Assembly (NCBI GenBank): GCA_019419865.1
Contig: JAHZIG010000014.1
Span: forward strand, 1 to 64,000
Length of the DNA: 64,000 bases
Direction: 5' to 3'
Origin: Clostridiales bacterium
Lineage (GTDB): Bacteria > Bacillota > Clostridia > Monoglobales > Monoglobaceae
Positions 23,877 through 31,565 of the stretch are shown piece by piece (the stretch's first letter is position 1; the number at the start of each line of letters is the position of its first letter). The position numbers and the translations under genes are program-made. Under the pieces are notes generated by a model. It was not told where the DNA came from. It was given only the letters and a program-made list of their open reading frames with translations, and searched no databases.

Positions 23877-24797
23877 TCATACGTCTTCATTAAAGAAATC
23901 CGAATCGATACGTTTAACCTTGTACGTCGCAACAGTGGATACGCCGAGATCGTAATCTATCATGAGTTTCGTCAGCTGTTTCCCGTCTACGAGGACAATT
24001 TTGCTATGTAGTTGCTTTTTAGCAAAATCAAGCGCCTCTTTTGAAAATTGAGCCGTTGTGATGAAGATTCCTTTTGTCGCTCCCTGACCGGCAAGCGCGC
24101 CCAAAAACTTTTGGATCTCGGGTCGACCTACGACGCTGTCGGGTTTCCACTGTTTGGCCTGGATATAGATAGAATCAAACCCGAATTTATCCGCGCTCAC
24201 AATACCGTCTATGCCTTCGTCGTTCGATCTTCGAGTAACCGCGTCTTTATTCTGCTCCATAGTTCCGTATCCCATTTTGATCAACAGCTTAACTACAAGA
24301 CGCTCGAACTCATAAGAAGAAATTTTTATTATTTCCTCCATCAGATCGTCTGAAAGTCCGTTATCTAATTCTTTAAGCGCAGACTCCATCCGCTCCTGCG
24401 GACTTTCGCTTTTTACGACGTCCGTTTGCTCCGGATCGTCATGTTTTCGTCTGCTCCCGTCTCTGAATTCGTTGAAAGAATCGAATTGGGAAAGATAATC
24501 CAGCGTAACGCGCTCGGCGCCCTTTTGCAAAGCTTTTCGATCTTCGTCCGTAAGACGAACATGCGCCCTTTTGGGACTCTCTACCAATCCGGCCTTTTTC
24601 AAATACGTGTTTGCCCAACCGACCCGGTTATGCAGCTTGTTCTGACCGCTGCTTTCAATCGTCTCGGCTCTGTCAGCGTCCGAGAGCTTAAATTCCTCGG
24701 CGCAATATTCCGTCAATTCTCTAAGTGAATGTTGTTCTCCGTCGCCTAAACAACGAATGATCGACGGCATAAATTCGTTATATTTTGGTACGGGCAT
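23877..24797 (-). CDS. mrr: Mrr-type (type IV) restriction endonuclease
   Basis: A 306-residue enzyme with an N-terminal winged-helix Mrr_N domain (about 1-90: MPSIIRCLGDGEQHSLRELTEYC...NRVGWANTYLKKAGLVESPKRAHVRLT) and a C-terminal PD-(D/E)xK Mrr_cat domain (about 160-300) with SSYEFERLVVKLLIKMGYG, EGIDGIVSADKFGFDSIYIQAKQWK containing the catalytic Asp and the QxK pair, and KGIFITTAQFSKEAL. It cuts DNA carrying foreign methylation. Base composition resembles the chromosome background rather than the AT-rich operon upstream. The downstream gap to the methyltransferase gene is 177 bp with no clear element. Confidence 0.92.
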   Translation of the reverse strand: MPVPKYNEFMPSIIRCLGDGEQHSLRELTEYCAEEFKLSDADRAETIESSGQNKLHNRVGWANTYLKKAGLVESPKRAHVRLTDEDRKALQKGAERVTLDYLSQFDSFNEFRDGSRRKHDDPEQTDVVKSESPQERMESALKELDNGLSDDLMEEIIKISSYEFERLVVKLLIKMGYGTMEQNKDAVTRRSNDEGIDGIVSADKFGFDSIYIQAKQWKPDSVVGRPEIQKFLGALAGQGATKGIFITTAQFSKEALDFAKKQLHSKIVLVDGKQLTKLMIDYDLGVSTVATYKVKRIDSDFFNEDV

Positions 24798-24966
24798 GGC
24801 TTTCGCTCCTTAATTCCTATCTCGCACTACTCCCACTCGCTCCTGACAAACTCATCTTAAACGATTTTGTATAGATGGTTTATCACAGAGTGTTTGTATT
24901 GTCTGTATTATTCATTTGATTTGAGCTATCTGATTTTATGTTGCCATATTGTTGCCGCGGATAAGG

Positions 24967-25578
24967 TTATCTTTGTTTCACAAGGTCATACCCACTAGCA
25001 TCATTTTCGCTTTTATCATACGCATTGTTGATGTATTTTTGAGGATCCGCTAAAAAATCTGCTTCTTCAACAAACGCAATGTATGACCCATTCAGCCAAT
25101 CATAGGTTTTGCATTTCTCACAATGCCACTGCTTAGGATTGGAATTGAAATGGTTTTCAGAAACGATATTGAAAACTTTACTCATCTCGTAAGATGCGGT
25201 AGAATTCCCGTGACAGTTAGTACTTGTTTTTTTGAACCAACTATAACCACCATCAACCTTCATAATAACACCGACCACTCCATTTGTATGAGATGTACGA
25301 TTTTTTCTTTCTATATTTTTTAGGCAGTATTCAATCTCCCAATCTATCCATTTGCTTTCTGTCATGTTGGGAGACAGAATTACAATAGTAACAGATGTAT
25401 CGTACATCATATCTTTAAGATTCTTCTTTATATTTTCTGTCGAGGTATCTGTCAAATCTGGAGAGTCGCTTGTTTCCCCCTTATAGTATGTAGCATCATC
25501 TCCGAGAGCGTCGATTATATTGTCTCTCAAATCCTGGGCTTCACTCCATTTATATGAAATAAAAGTCTTATGTGCCAT
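24967..25578 (-). CDS. TIR-like (DUF1863/ThsB-type) domain protein
   Basis: A 203-residue protein. MAHKTFISYKWSEAQDLRDNI with the later SKWIDWEIEYCLKNI is the MTH538/DUF1863 TIR-like fold used by ThsB-type Thoeris sensors; the Glu of WIDWE aligns with the usual TIR catalytic Glu. The C-terminal half contains a CEKC pair (WHCEKCKTYDWLNG). The ATG at 25578 shares one base with the stop of the preceding membrane-protein gene, so translation is coupled. It is the last gene of an AT-rich operon with a DpnII-type restriction system. An NAD-processing or signalling role in phage defence is inferred from the family; no ThsA-like SIR2/SLOG partner is present. Confidence 0.8.
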   Translation of the reverse strand: MAHKTFISYKWSEAQDLRDNIIDALGDDATYYKGETSDSPDLTDTSTENIKKNLKDMMYDTSVTIVILSPNMTESKWIDWEIEYCLKNIERKNRTSHTNGVVGVIMKVDGGYSWFKKTSTNCHGNSTASYEMSKVFNIVSENHFNSNPKQWHCEKCKTYDWLNGSYIAFVEEADFLADPQKYINNAYDKSENDASGYDLVKQR

Positions 25579-26000
25579 TATATCCTCCCGCTTGTTTTTA
25601 AAATTATAACTACGACAAGAATTGCAATCATACATGGATAAAACAGATAGATACTAGGGGACTTAATGCAATCCAAAGTACGAGCTTTTGCGCTGATTAT
25701 TTCCAATGGATCGTTGGTCAACTTCATGGAAAAATCAATTTCATGTTTGTCCATACGCACTTGATCAAACAAGAATCGAAATTTTCTTTCCAATTTAAAG
25801 TAATAAACGTCCAAAACAGCAAAAGCTAGCACGGGCAAAAAAGAAAGTCCTAAAACCCAAATATTTGTGGACGCATATGATATTGCTGAAATACCTGCAA
25901 CAATAGTAGCAGCAAACCCTTTGAAGATTGCAGATATCGTAGACATTCTGCAAATCGGTTCCTGTAACATTTGTAAGTACGCTCTTTTATCTTCGGACAT
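25578..26000 (-). CDS. Small membrane protein paired with the TIR protein
   Basis: A 140-residue protein with a soluble start (MSEDKRAYLQMLQEPICRMS), two adjacent helices (about 25-45 and 48-68), a conserved-looking DVYYFKLERKFRFLFDQVR segment, a cytoplasmic stretch and a C-terminal helix (IYLFYPCMIAILVVVIILK). I recall similar proteins (FKGW..LD..fL..ER.FR.LYd.VR) beside TIR-like genes in many bacteria, without a settled name. It follows the methyltransferase by 18 bp, and its stop overlaps the TIR start by one base. It may be the membrane effector or anchor triggered by the TIR protein. Confidence 0.72.
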   Translation of the reverse strand: MSEDKRAYLQMLQEPICRMSTISAIFKGFAATIVAGISAISYASTNIWVLGLSFLPVLAFAVLDVYYFKLERKFRFLFDQVRMDKHEIDFSMKLTNDPLEIISAKARTLDCIKSPSIYLFYPCMIAILVVVIILKTSGRI

Positions 26001-26018
26001 TGTTTTTCTCCTTATATG

Positions 26019-26765
26019 CTATTTTCTAAACACAAATAAATACTCATGTGCAATCAGCAAAAAATTATATTTCACGCTATTTGTTTTCCAATACCCTGTT
26101 GCCTTGCAATTATGCTGTTCTTTTATGATCAGCTCTTTCAATTTAAACCCCGCATCCTCAAAAATACGCATCACCTCAAAAGACATCGGTATCATATGTC
26201 CTTTTTGACGTGTATCACCCATCAGAACAGCACAAAACTTGTCATTTTTAAGCACCCGATAGCTTTCAGCTGCAACCTTATGCATCTCTTCAAGAAAGTC
26301 TTTAATTTTTAATTGTGACAAATCTCCATCAATCCCGTCGCTGTATTTGATAATATTCGCATACGGCGGATGCGTGCATATTAAATCAATACTATCATCG
26401 TGTATAAAATCAAGATTTCTTGCATCGCCTTTTTTTATATACACTTTTCCTTTCGCAGGTTCATAATCAAAATCTGTTTTTTCTCTGCATCTGTCAAGCG
26501 CCGCATCATTTACATCAACGCCGATTATATCCCGATTTAAAAGCTTCGCTTCAATAAGAGTAGTGCCGCCGCCGGCGAATTGATCTAATACAAGCTCTCC
26601 CTCTTTAGAATATCGAAGTATAATATTTCTTGGGATATAAGGCGACCAATTCCCGCGCCATTTGGCATCGTGTGTTGCCCAATCTCCACGCTTGGGGAAA
26701 GACCAGTGCGTAGTCATTTCAAGTTCAAAATCCTCTGGCTCCCATTTTTTGATTTTCTTAGCCAT
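26019..26765 (-). CDS. DNA methyltransferase, DpnA-like N4/N6 type
   Basis: A 248-residue amino-methyltransferase. SAM-binding motif I is LDQFAGGGTTLIEA and the catalytic motif is CTHPPYANIIKYSD; the N-terminal THWSFPKRGDWATHDAKWRGNWSPYIPRN segment is typical of small site-specific enzymes. The ATG overlaps the stop of the DpnII gene by one base (TAATG). In Streptococcus the DpnII operon likewise has a second methylase (DpnA) acting on GATC, including single-stranded DNA, and the same role is likely here although this protein is not a close DpnA match by eye. Confidence 0.82.
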   Translation of the reverse strand: MAKKIKKWEPEDFELEMTTHWSFPKRGDWATHDAKWRGNWSPYIPRNIILRYSKEGELVLDQFAGGGTTLIEAKLLNRDIIGVDVNDAALDRCREKTDFDYEPAKGKVYIKKGDARNLDFIHDDSIDLICTHPPYANIIKYSDGIDGDLSQLKIKDFLEEMHKVAAESYRVLKNDKFCAVLMGDTRQKGHMIPMSFEVMRIFEDAGFKLKELIIKEQHNCKATGYWKTNSVKYNFLLIAHEYLFVFRK

Positions 26766-27646
26766 TATCTAAAAACCTCTGTGATGATACCATTCTCCAA
26801 ATCCTTGATGCTGTAGATGTGTTCCATCACATCAAAAGTTTCTTCAAGGTTGTTACGGGCACTGGTCCATCCTTTACCATCTGTAAACCAAACGAATGTG
26901 AATCCATTGATAGTATCAGTTTCTAATGCAAGCGTCTTAAAACTACGGGCAGTCTCATTAAGTTTACTACCACCACTACCGTAGAAGTTCGTTTCTATGG
27001 CATAAATCATGGTAGGTGTTTTAACAACGAAGTCAAAACGTTTTTCCATCTTACCTTGATTGGAAATAGCAGAAAGATCGATACCCCACTTTGCGGTAAT
27101 CTGATGAATATACATTTCCTTAAAATAGGTCTTGTCCTTTACAAAACCAGCTTTCTTAATAAAGCTCTCAACCAAATCCTCCATAAGATGCCCGCCTCGA
27201 TTTTTACGACCATTGGAATCAAGACCAGTTTCAACGCCTGTCGCATAGTCGACCAGATTATTGATGATATGATTTTCAAGTAAGTCGAAAAGACCTGTAT
27301 GCTCCATAAAATATGTGTAGCGTTTATAATAAGTATGACTGTTAGGCGGATATTTGCCGAAGTCAAATTGATACATATAGCCACCGTTTTCGTCTTGACA
27401 ATATATTTCATTAGCTCTTACAGCGAGTAGCAAAGGAATACATTTCAATGTTTCAGGATATTTCTTGATTAACGCCTTGAAATCCTCCTTGATGTTTTTA
27501 GAGCCAATAAGTGAGTTGAGGATATTAAGTTCAACCTTAATCCTATCGACGTTGCGGTGTACTTTTTCAAAATCTATGTAATATCCATAATTCGCAATAC
27601 TGCCGCGAAAGCCTGACAGCCAAATATTAAAATCCCGTTTTCCCAT
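26765..27646 (-). CDS. dpnII: Type II restriction endonuclease, DpnII/MboI family (GATC)
   Basis: A 293-residue nuclease predicted to cut unmethylated GATC. Recognisable DpnII features are MGKRDFNIWLSGFRGSIANYGYYIDFEKVHRNV, GRKNRGGHLMEDLVESFIKKAGF, the catalytic region KRFDFVVKTPTMIYAIETNFYGSGGSKLNETARSF (Asp...Glu-x-Asn) and FVWFTDGKGWTSARNNLEETFD. The ATG at 27646 follows the upstream stop by one base; the longer ORF start has no support. Protected by the Dam-type methylase at the head of the operon. Confidence 0.92.
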   Translation of the reverse strand: MGKRDFNIWLSGFRGSIANYGYYIDFEKVHRNVDRIKVELNILNSLIGSKNIKEDFKALIKKYPETLKCIPLLLAVRANEIYCQDENGGYMYQFDFGKYPPNSHTYYKRYTYFMEHTGLFDLLENHIINNLVDYATGVETGLDSNGRKNRGGHLMEDLVESFIKKAGFVKDKTYFKEMYIHQITAKWGIDLSAISNQGKMEKRFDFVVKTPTMIYAIETNFYGSGGSKLNETARSFKTLALETDTINGFTFVWFTDGKGWTSARNNLEETFDVMEHIYSIKDLENGIITEVFR

Positions 27647-27647
27647 A

Positions 27648-28184
27648 TTAGCCTTTCCTTCCTCCAAATCCCGCTGTAGATATAATTGAAAAAATATCTC
27701 TATCCGTATCAAGCAATTCTTCAATAATTTTCCCAAACATATATGCATCCGCTCTGTTTGTCTTTTCTTGCACCGCCAACAATTCCATCAATACATAGAG
27801 AAATTCAACATCATATTCCCCAAACATATTAAGATCGAAAAATTGTGTTATTTCAATATCTTCCTCACCGTTCTCAATCAAAGCTTTTAATGTTTCAAAC
27901 TCGTTGTTGACAAGCGGCACACAAGAGTTCCAACAGTTTTGAATCGCAAGCAAGTATCTCTTGGTAAGAGCTTCATTCCCTTGCATTTTCATTAAAATAT
28001 CTACTACCCAATGAATATGTTTTGGTGTACGAATGCGTTTACCGTCTTTTTTATACCTAATTAGTATATCAAACTGAGATAGACCTCCTTGAAAAACATA
28101 AATAATGTAATCTGTAAAGACATATTCTATAATTGCCTTTTGAGTGCCATTTTTTATAAGCCTTGTTCCTTCTCTAATTTCCAT
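27648..28184 (-). CDS. Unknown protein in DpnII operon
   Basis: A 178-residue soluble protein between the Dam-type methylase and the DpnII nuclease, 12 bp after the first and ending one base before the second. I do not recognise the family. It has a basic N-terminal beta-rich half (EIREGTRLIKNGTQKAIIEYVFTDYIIYVFQGGLSQFDILIRYKKDGKRIRTPKHIHWVVDIL) and an acidic helical C-terminal half. The tight spacing on both sides suggests coupling with the nuclease, for example as accessory subunit or control factor, which is inference only. The RBS is AAGGAGTCG before ATG at 28184. Confidence 0.7.
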   Translation of the reverse strand: MEIREGTRLIKNGTQKAIIEYVFTDYIIYVFQGGLSQFDILIRYKKDGKRIRTPKHIHWVVDILMKMQGNEALTKRYLLAIQNCWNSCVPLVNNEFETLKALIENGEEDIEITQFFDLNMFGEYDVEFLYVLMELLAVQEKTNRADAYMFGKIIEELLDTDRDIFSIISTAGFGGRKG

Positions 28185-28196
28185 ATTTGCGACTCC

Positions 28197-29264
28197 TTAA
28201 AAATTCGATATTAGAAGCTCTTTTATTCTCCCTCTTGAGTTGCTGTTGCAATTTATCATACGGGTAGCTTCAACTCTTTTTATGTTGTGAATCGCATAAA
28301 TATTGTCAAAGAAATCATCTTCTTCATTTGTGTTTTTAGGATCTGAGTTGCTAACCACAACCCTTGCGCCTTTTTCACTCATCCTTTTTACGTAATCCGC
28401 AAGCTCTATCTGTTTTTCATCGTCAAATGCGTTCTCTGTATAAGCGGTAAAACTTGCTGTTTCGGTAAGCGGTCTATAAGGAGGATCAAAATACACAAAA
28501 GTATACTCATCTATAAAATCAGCAGAACTTTTATAATCTCCGCAAACAATTCTCACATTTTGCATTTTTTCTGACACCGTTCTGAGATTTTTTTCATCAC
28601 AAATAAGCGGAGCTTTATATGCACCCATAGGTACATTAAAAAGCCCTTTTCGGTTTACCCTGTAAAGACCGTTAAAGCACGTTTTATTCAAAAATATCAT
28701 AAGTGCAGCCTTTTCAATATTTTCAGATTCATTTCCGTTTATTTTTAACTCGTTAAATCTCTCTCGTTTTGACATATAATACGCTTTTCTCTCTGCTGTT
28801 TCAAGAGGTATATATTCATACTGATATACAGAAAGCAATTCCAAAAGCTCATCCACACACGTCTTTACAATGCTATACGTATTAATAAGCTCTGTGTTTA
28901 TATCGCTTATATAAACCGATTCCAAATTATATCTGTTTAATATATCAAACAGCACCGCACCGCCGCCAACAAACGGTTCAGCATATTTGGTTATGGTACC
29001 GTCTTCAAATGGATAATATTTTTCAATCTCACGAATAAGCTGTCCTTTGCCTCCAGCCCATTTCAAAAAAGGTCTTGCCATTCCGTCATTTATTTCAACT
29101 TTCACTTTTCTTGCATCCTCCGGTTTTTTTGCATCGCACGGGATAATCCACATATTTCCGACCATTTCAGCACCGATAATTCTATTCTCCGAACATAGCA
29201 CCGCAACACGCCGCTGTGATATACCCCATTTTTGAGCTGCATCTCTTGCTGATATATATTTCAT
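28197..29264 (-). CDS. Dam-type DNA adenine methyltransferase with N-terminal DNA-binding domain
   Basis: A 355-residue D12-class N6-adenine methylase, probably GATC-specific: FLKWAGGKGQLIREIEKYYP (motif X), YAEPFVGGGAVLFDIL (motif I), FLNKTCFNGLYRVNRKGLFNVPMG and VYFDPPYRPLT (motif IV). Residues 1-50 (MKYISARDAAQKWGISQRRV, then AVLCSENRIIGAEMVGNMWIIP) look like an excisionase/MerR-type helix-turn-helix fused in front, which could autoregulate the operon. The ATG at 29264 is nine bases from GGAG. First gene of the six-gene AT-rich defence operon. Confidence 0.9.
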   Translation of the reverse strand: MKYISARDAAQKWGISQRRVAVLCSENRIIGAEMVGNMWIIPCDAKKPEDARKVKVEINDGMARPFLKWAGGKGQLIREIEKYYPFEDGTITKYAEPFVGGGAVLFDILNRYNLESVYISDINTELINTYSIVKTCVDELLELLSVYQYEYIPLETAERKAYYMSKRERFNELKINGNESENIEKAALMIFLNKTCFNGLYRVNRKGLFNVPMGAYKAPLICDEKNLRTVSEKMQNVRIVCGDYKSSADFIDEYTFVYFDPPYRPLTETASFTAYTENAFDDEKQIELADYVKRMSEKGARVVVSNSDPKNTNEEDDFFDNIYAIHNIKRVEATRMINCNSNSRGRIKELLISNF

Positions 29265-29288
29265 AATCATGCACTCCAATCATATATT

Positions 29289-29317
29289 ATGATATACTAA
29301 AGCTCGAATGATGTCAA
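29289..29317 (-). promoter_or_regulatory. Promoter of the restriction/TIR operon
   Basis: Minus strand: TTGACA (29317-29312), 17-nt spacer, TATCAT (29294-29289). The leader to the methylase ATG is only about 20 nt. No second promoter of similar quality was seen inside the operon. Confidence 0.75.
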
Positions 29318-29339
29318 TATCATTTCTAACTTTTTTCTA

Positions 29340-29785
29340 TGTTTTGCACAATTTTTGGGTATGATAGTATAAATACAATCACTAGCGCGCAAAAAGCCAA
29401 CTTTACAAATATATTCTTATCCAAGTTCAAGCTTTTAACTTATAACGTACCTTTTCTTCAGAAAACTTTAGAATTTTTTCATCAAATCTTTACCCCTCTT
29501 TTTCTGCTCGGTAACGTCTTCGAACAAGGTCTTGAATTATTTCAATCAGCTTTTTTGTAAAATGGCTAACAACTTTTATTTTCAAGTCTTTGCCGATATA
29601 AAAGGCGGAGGCTCTATTATTTTAAGGCCAGCATTTTCTTTCAACTTTGTTGCAGCGTGCGGTGCATATTCTTTTACGTCATTATAAGTAGATATTTTAT
29701 GTTCTGTATCCGCGTTCTTTCTCTTCAAGAGCCTCCATTTTTCAATCAGTTTATCCCTCTTATGCGGATTTATGGATATTGTTTA
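29340..29785 (-). pseudogene. Decayed coding-like sequence beside guaA
   Basis: About 450 bp with no intact gene. On the minus strand 29780-29582 is open and protein-like (INPHKRDKLIEKWRLLKRK, then DVKEYAPHAATKLKENAGL) but has no start codon and ends in TGA. Shorter open pieces follow in other frames (VVSHFTKKLIEIIQDLVRRR; RFDEKILKFSEEK). It resembles the debris of an AT-rich gene at the edge of the acquired island. I do not recognise the ancestor. Confidence 0.3.
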
Positions 29786-31318
29786 TTACTCCCACTCAAT
29801 AGTAGCGGGCGGCTTAGAAGTAATATCATACACAATCCTATTCACATGCTTCACCTCGTTGACGATCCTGCGGCTTACTTTATCTAAAACCTCGTACGGG
29901 ATCTTAGCCCAGTCGCCGGTCATGAAGTCGGTCGTCGTTACCGCTCTGAGCGCTACTGTGTAATCGTACGTACGCTCGTCGCCCATTACGCCTACGCTGC
30001 GCATGTTGGTTATAACGGCGAAGTATTGGTTTATATCGCGGTCTAAGCCGGCGTTCTTGATCTCCTCGCGGAAGATGTAGTCCGCGTCTTTTAATATCTC
30101 TAATCTGTCCTTCGTTATCTCGCCGATACATCTTATCGCGAGTCCGGGACCCGGAAACGGCTGTCTCCATACTAAATAATCAGGTATGCCGAGCTCTAAT
30201 CCAAGCTTGCGCACTTCGTCCTTGAACAGGCTTCTGAGCGGCTCGATTATCTCCTTAAAATCAACGTGGTCGGGAAGTCCGCCTACGTTATGATGGCTCT
30301 TGATCACCGACGCGTCTCCCGCTCCGCTTTCAATCACGTCGGGATAGATCGTGCCCTGTACCAGATAATCCACACGGCCGACCTTTTTCGCCTCTTCTTC
30401 GAACACGCGTATAAACTCTTCGCCTATTATTTTGCGCTTCGTCTCGGGATCGCTCACGCCCTTTAACTTGCCCAAAAATCTGTCCTCGCAGTTTACTCTG
30501 ATCATATTTATGTCGAACTGCTTTGTAAATATCTCCTCCACCTCGTCGCCTTCGTTTTTACGAAGCAGACCGTGATCCACAAATATACAGGTGAGCTGTT
30601 TGCCTATAGCCTTATAGAGCAGCACCGCGGCTACGCTGCTGTCGACCCCGCCGGAGAGAGCGCACAATACTTTTTTATCGCCGATCTTCTCCCGCGCGCT
30701 TTCAATATATCTCTTCGCGTAATCCGCCATCGTCCAATCGCCGGATACTTTGCATATATTATACAGGAAATTATGCATAAGTTCCTTGCCGAAAGGCGTA
30801 TGCTTAACTTCGGGATGGAACTGGACCCCGTAAAATCCTTTTTCAGCGTTTTCAAACGCCGCAAGAGGACAATCCGCAGTATGAGCTATCACCTTGAACC
30901 CGTCCGGGAGCGCCTCTACCTTATCGGTATGGCTCATAAGACACCTGCTCTTTCTCTCGATCCCGTCGAACAATTCGCTGTCCGAAAGTTCTATATCGAT
31001 AACTCCGTACTCTCTCGTGTCCGCGTGTACGACGGTTCCGCCAAGCGTCATGCTCATGAGCTGAGCGCCGTAGCATATCCCGAGAACCGGAACTCCCAAT
31101 TCAAATATCTCAGGATCGACCTTAGGCGCGTTCTCGTCGAATACGCTGTTAGGGCCGCCCGTGAATATTATTCCCTTCGGCGAATACGCTTTTATCTCAT
31201 CAATACTTTTAGTATATGGCAATACAACGCAATAAACGTTAGCTTCACGCACGTTTCTCGCTATTAATTGGTTATACTGACCCCCAAAATCAATAATTAC
31301 AATCGTTTCGTTCTGCAT
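29786..31318 (-). CDS. guaA: GMP synthase (glutamine-hydrolysing)
   Basis: Converts XMP to GMP. The 510 residues comprise a class I amidotransferase domain (nucleophile in [11 protein letters not shown], His/Glu in [11 protein letters not shown]), an ATP-pyrophosphatase domain (P-loop [17 protein letters not shown]) and the C-terminal dimerisation domain ending [18 protein letters not shown]. Length and motifs are normal. It lies downstream of purF on the same strand with a 247-bp gap containing a structured inverted repeat. Confidence 0.97.
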   Translation of the reverse strand: MQNETIVIIDFGGQYNQLIARNVREANVYCVVLPYTKSIDEIKAYSPKGIIFTGGPNSVFDENAPKVDPEIFELGVPVLGICYGAQLMSMTLGGTVVHADTREYGVIDIELSDSELFDGIERKSRCLMSHTDKVEALPDGFKVIAHTADCPLAAFENAEKGFYGVQFHPEVKHTPFGKELMHNFLYNICKVSGDWTMADYAKRYIESAREKIGDKKVLCALSGGVDSSVAAVLLYKAIGKQLTCIFVDHGLLRKNEGDEVEEIFTKQFDINMIRVNCEDRFLGKLKGVSDPETKRKIIGEEFIRVFEEEAKKVGRVDYLVQGTIYPDVIESGAGDASVIKSHHNVGGLPDHVDFKEIIEPLRSLFKDEVRKLGLELGIPDYLVWRQPFPGPGLAIRCIGEITKDRLEILKDADYIFREEIKNAGLDRDINQYFAVITNMRSVGVMGDERTYDYTVALRAVTTTDFMTGDWAKIPYEVLDKVSRRIVNEVKHVNRIVYDITSKPPATIEWE

Positions 31319-31410
31319 ATTTCTCTCCTTAAATATCTCCGGCCTCGGATACTTATTTATTTTTATCGTTCTATTTAGTACTCAAAACCTTTTCGCTGAT
31401 AAATATTTCT

Positions 31411-31501
31411 AAATAAAACAAAATAGGAGTATGAATGAATTAAACCTATGCTCCTCCGCAAGTTCGATTCTGCGGATATAATACATTTCTAACTCCTATT
31501 T
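31411..31501 (-). other. Structured element between purF and guaA
   Basis: AAATAGGAGT (31421-31430) and ACTCCTATTT (31492-31501) are a perfect 10-bp inverted repeat enclosing a smaller hairpin CCGCA/TGCGG (31457-31475). On the minus strand the outer stem is followed by TGTTTTATTT, so it can act as a terminator after purF. A second AGGAG inside the loop could pair with the same CTCCT, allowing an alternative fold. It does not match purine, ZTP, PRPP or ppGpp riboswitch consensus features that I can recall. Confidence 0.5.
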
Positions 31502-31565
31502 CATACCGCCGAACAAGCGCGCGCTTCATTTGCCCGACGATTTCTAATCGTATATTTTCACTTTT

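Noticed and set aside
24967..26000. Thoeris system
   Set aside because: Only the TIR-like half is present. There is no ThsA-type SIR2/SLOG or macro-domain effector nearby, so the canonical name does not apply.
31320..31565. Guanine riboswitch for guaA
   Set aside because: The conserved TATA..ATATGG, GTTTCTAC and CCNTAAA segments are absent; only an unclassified inverted repeat is present.
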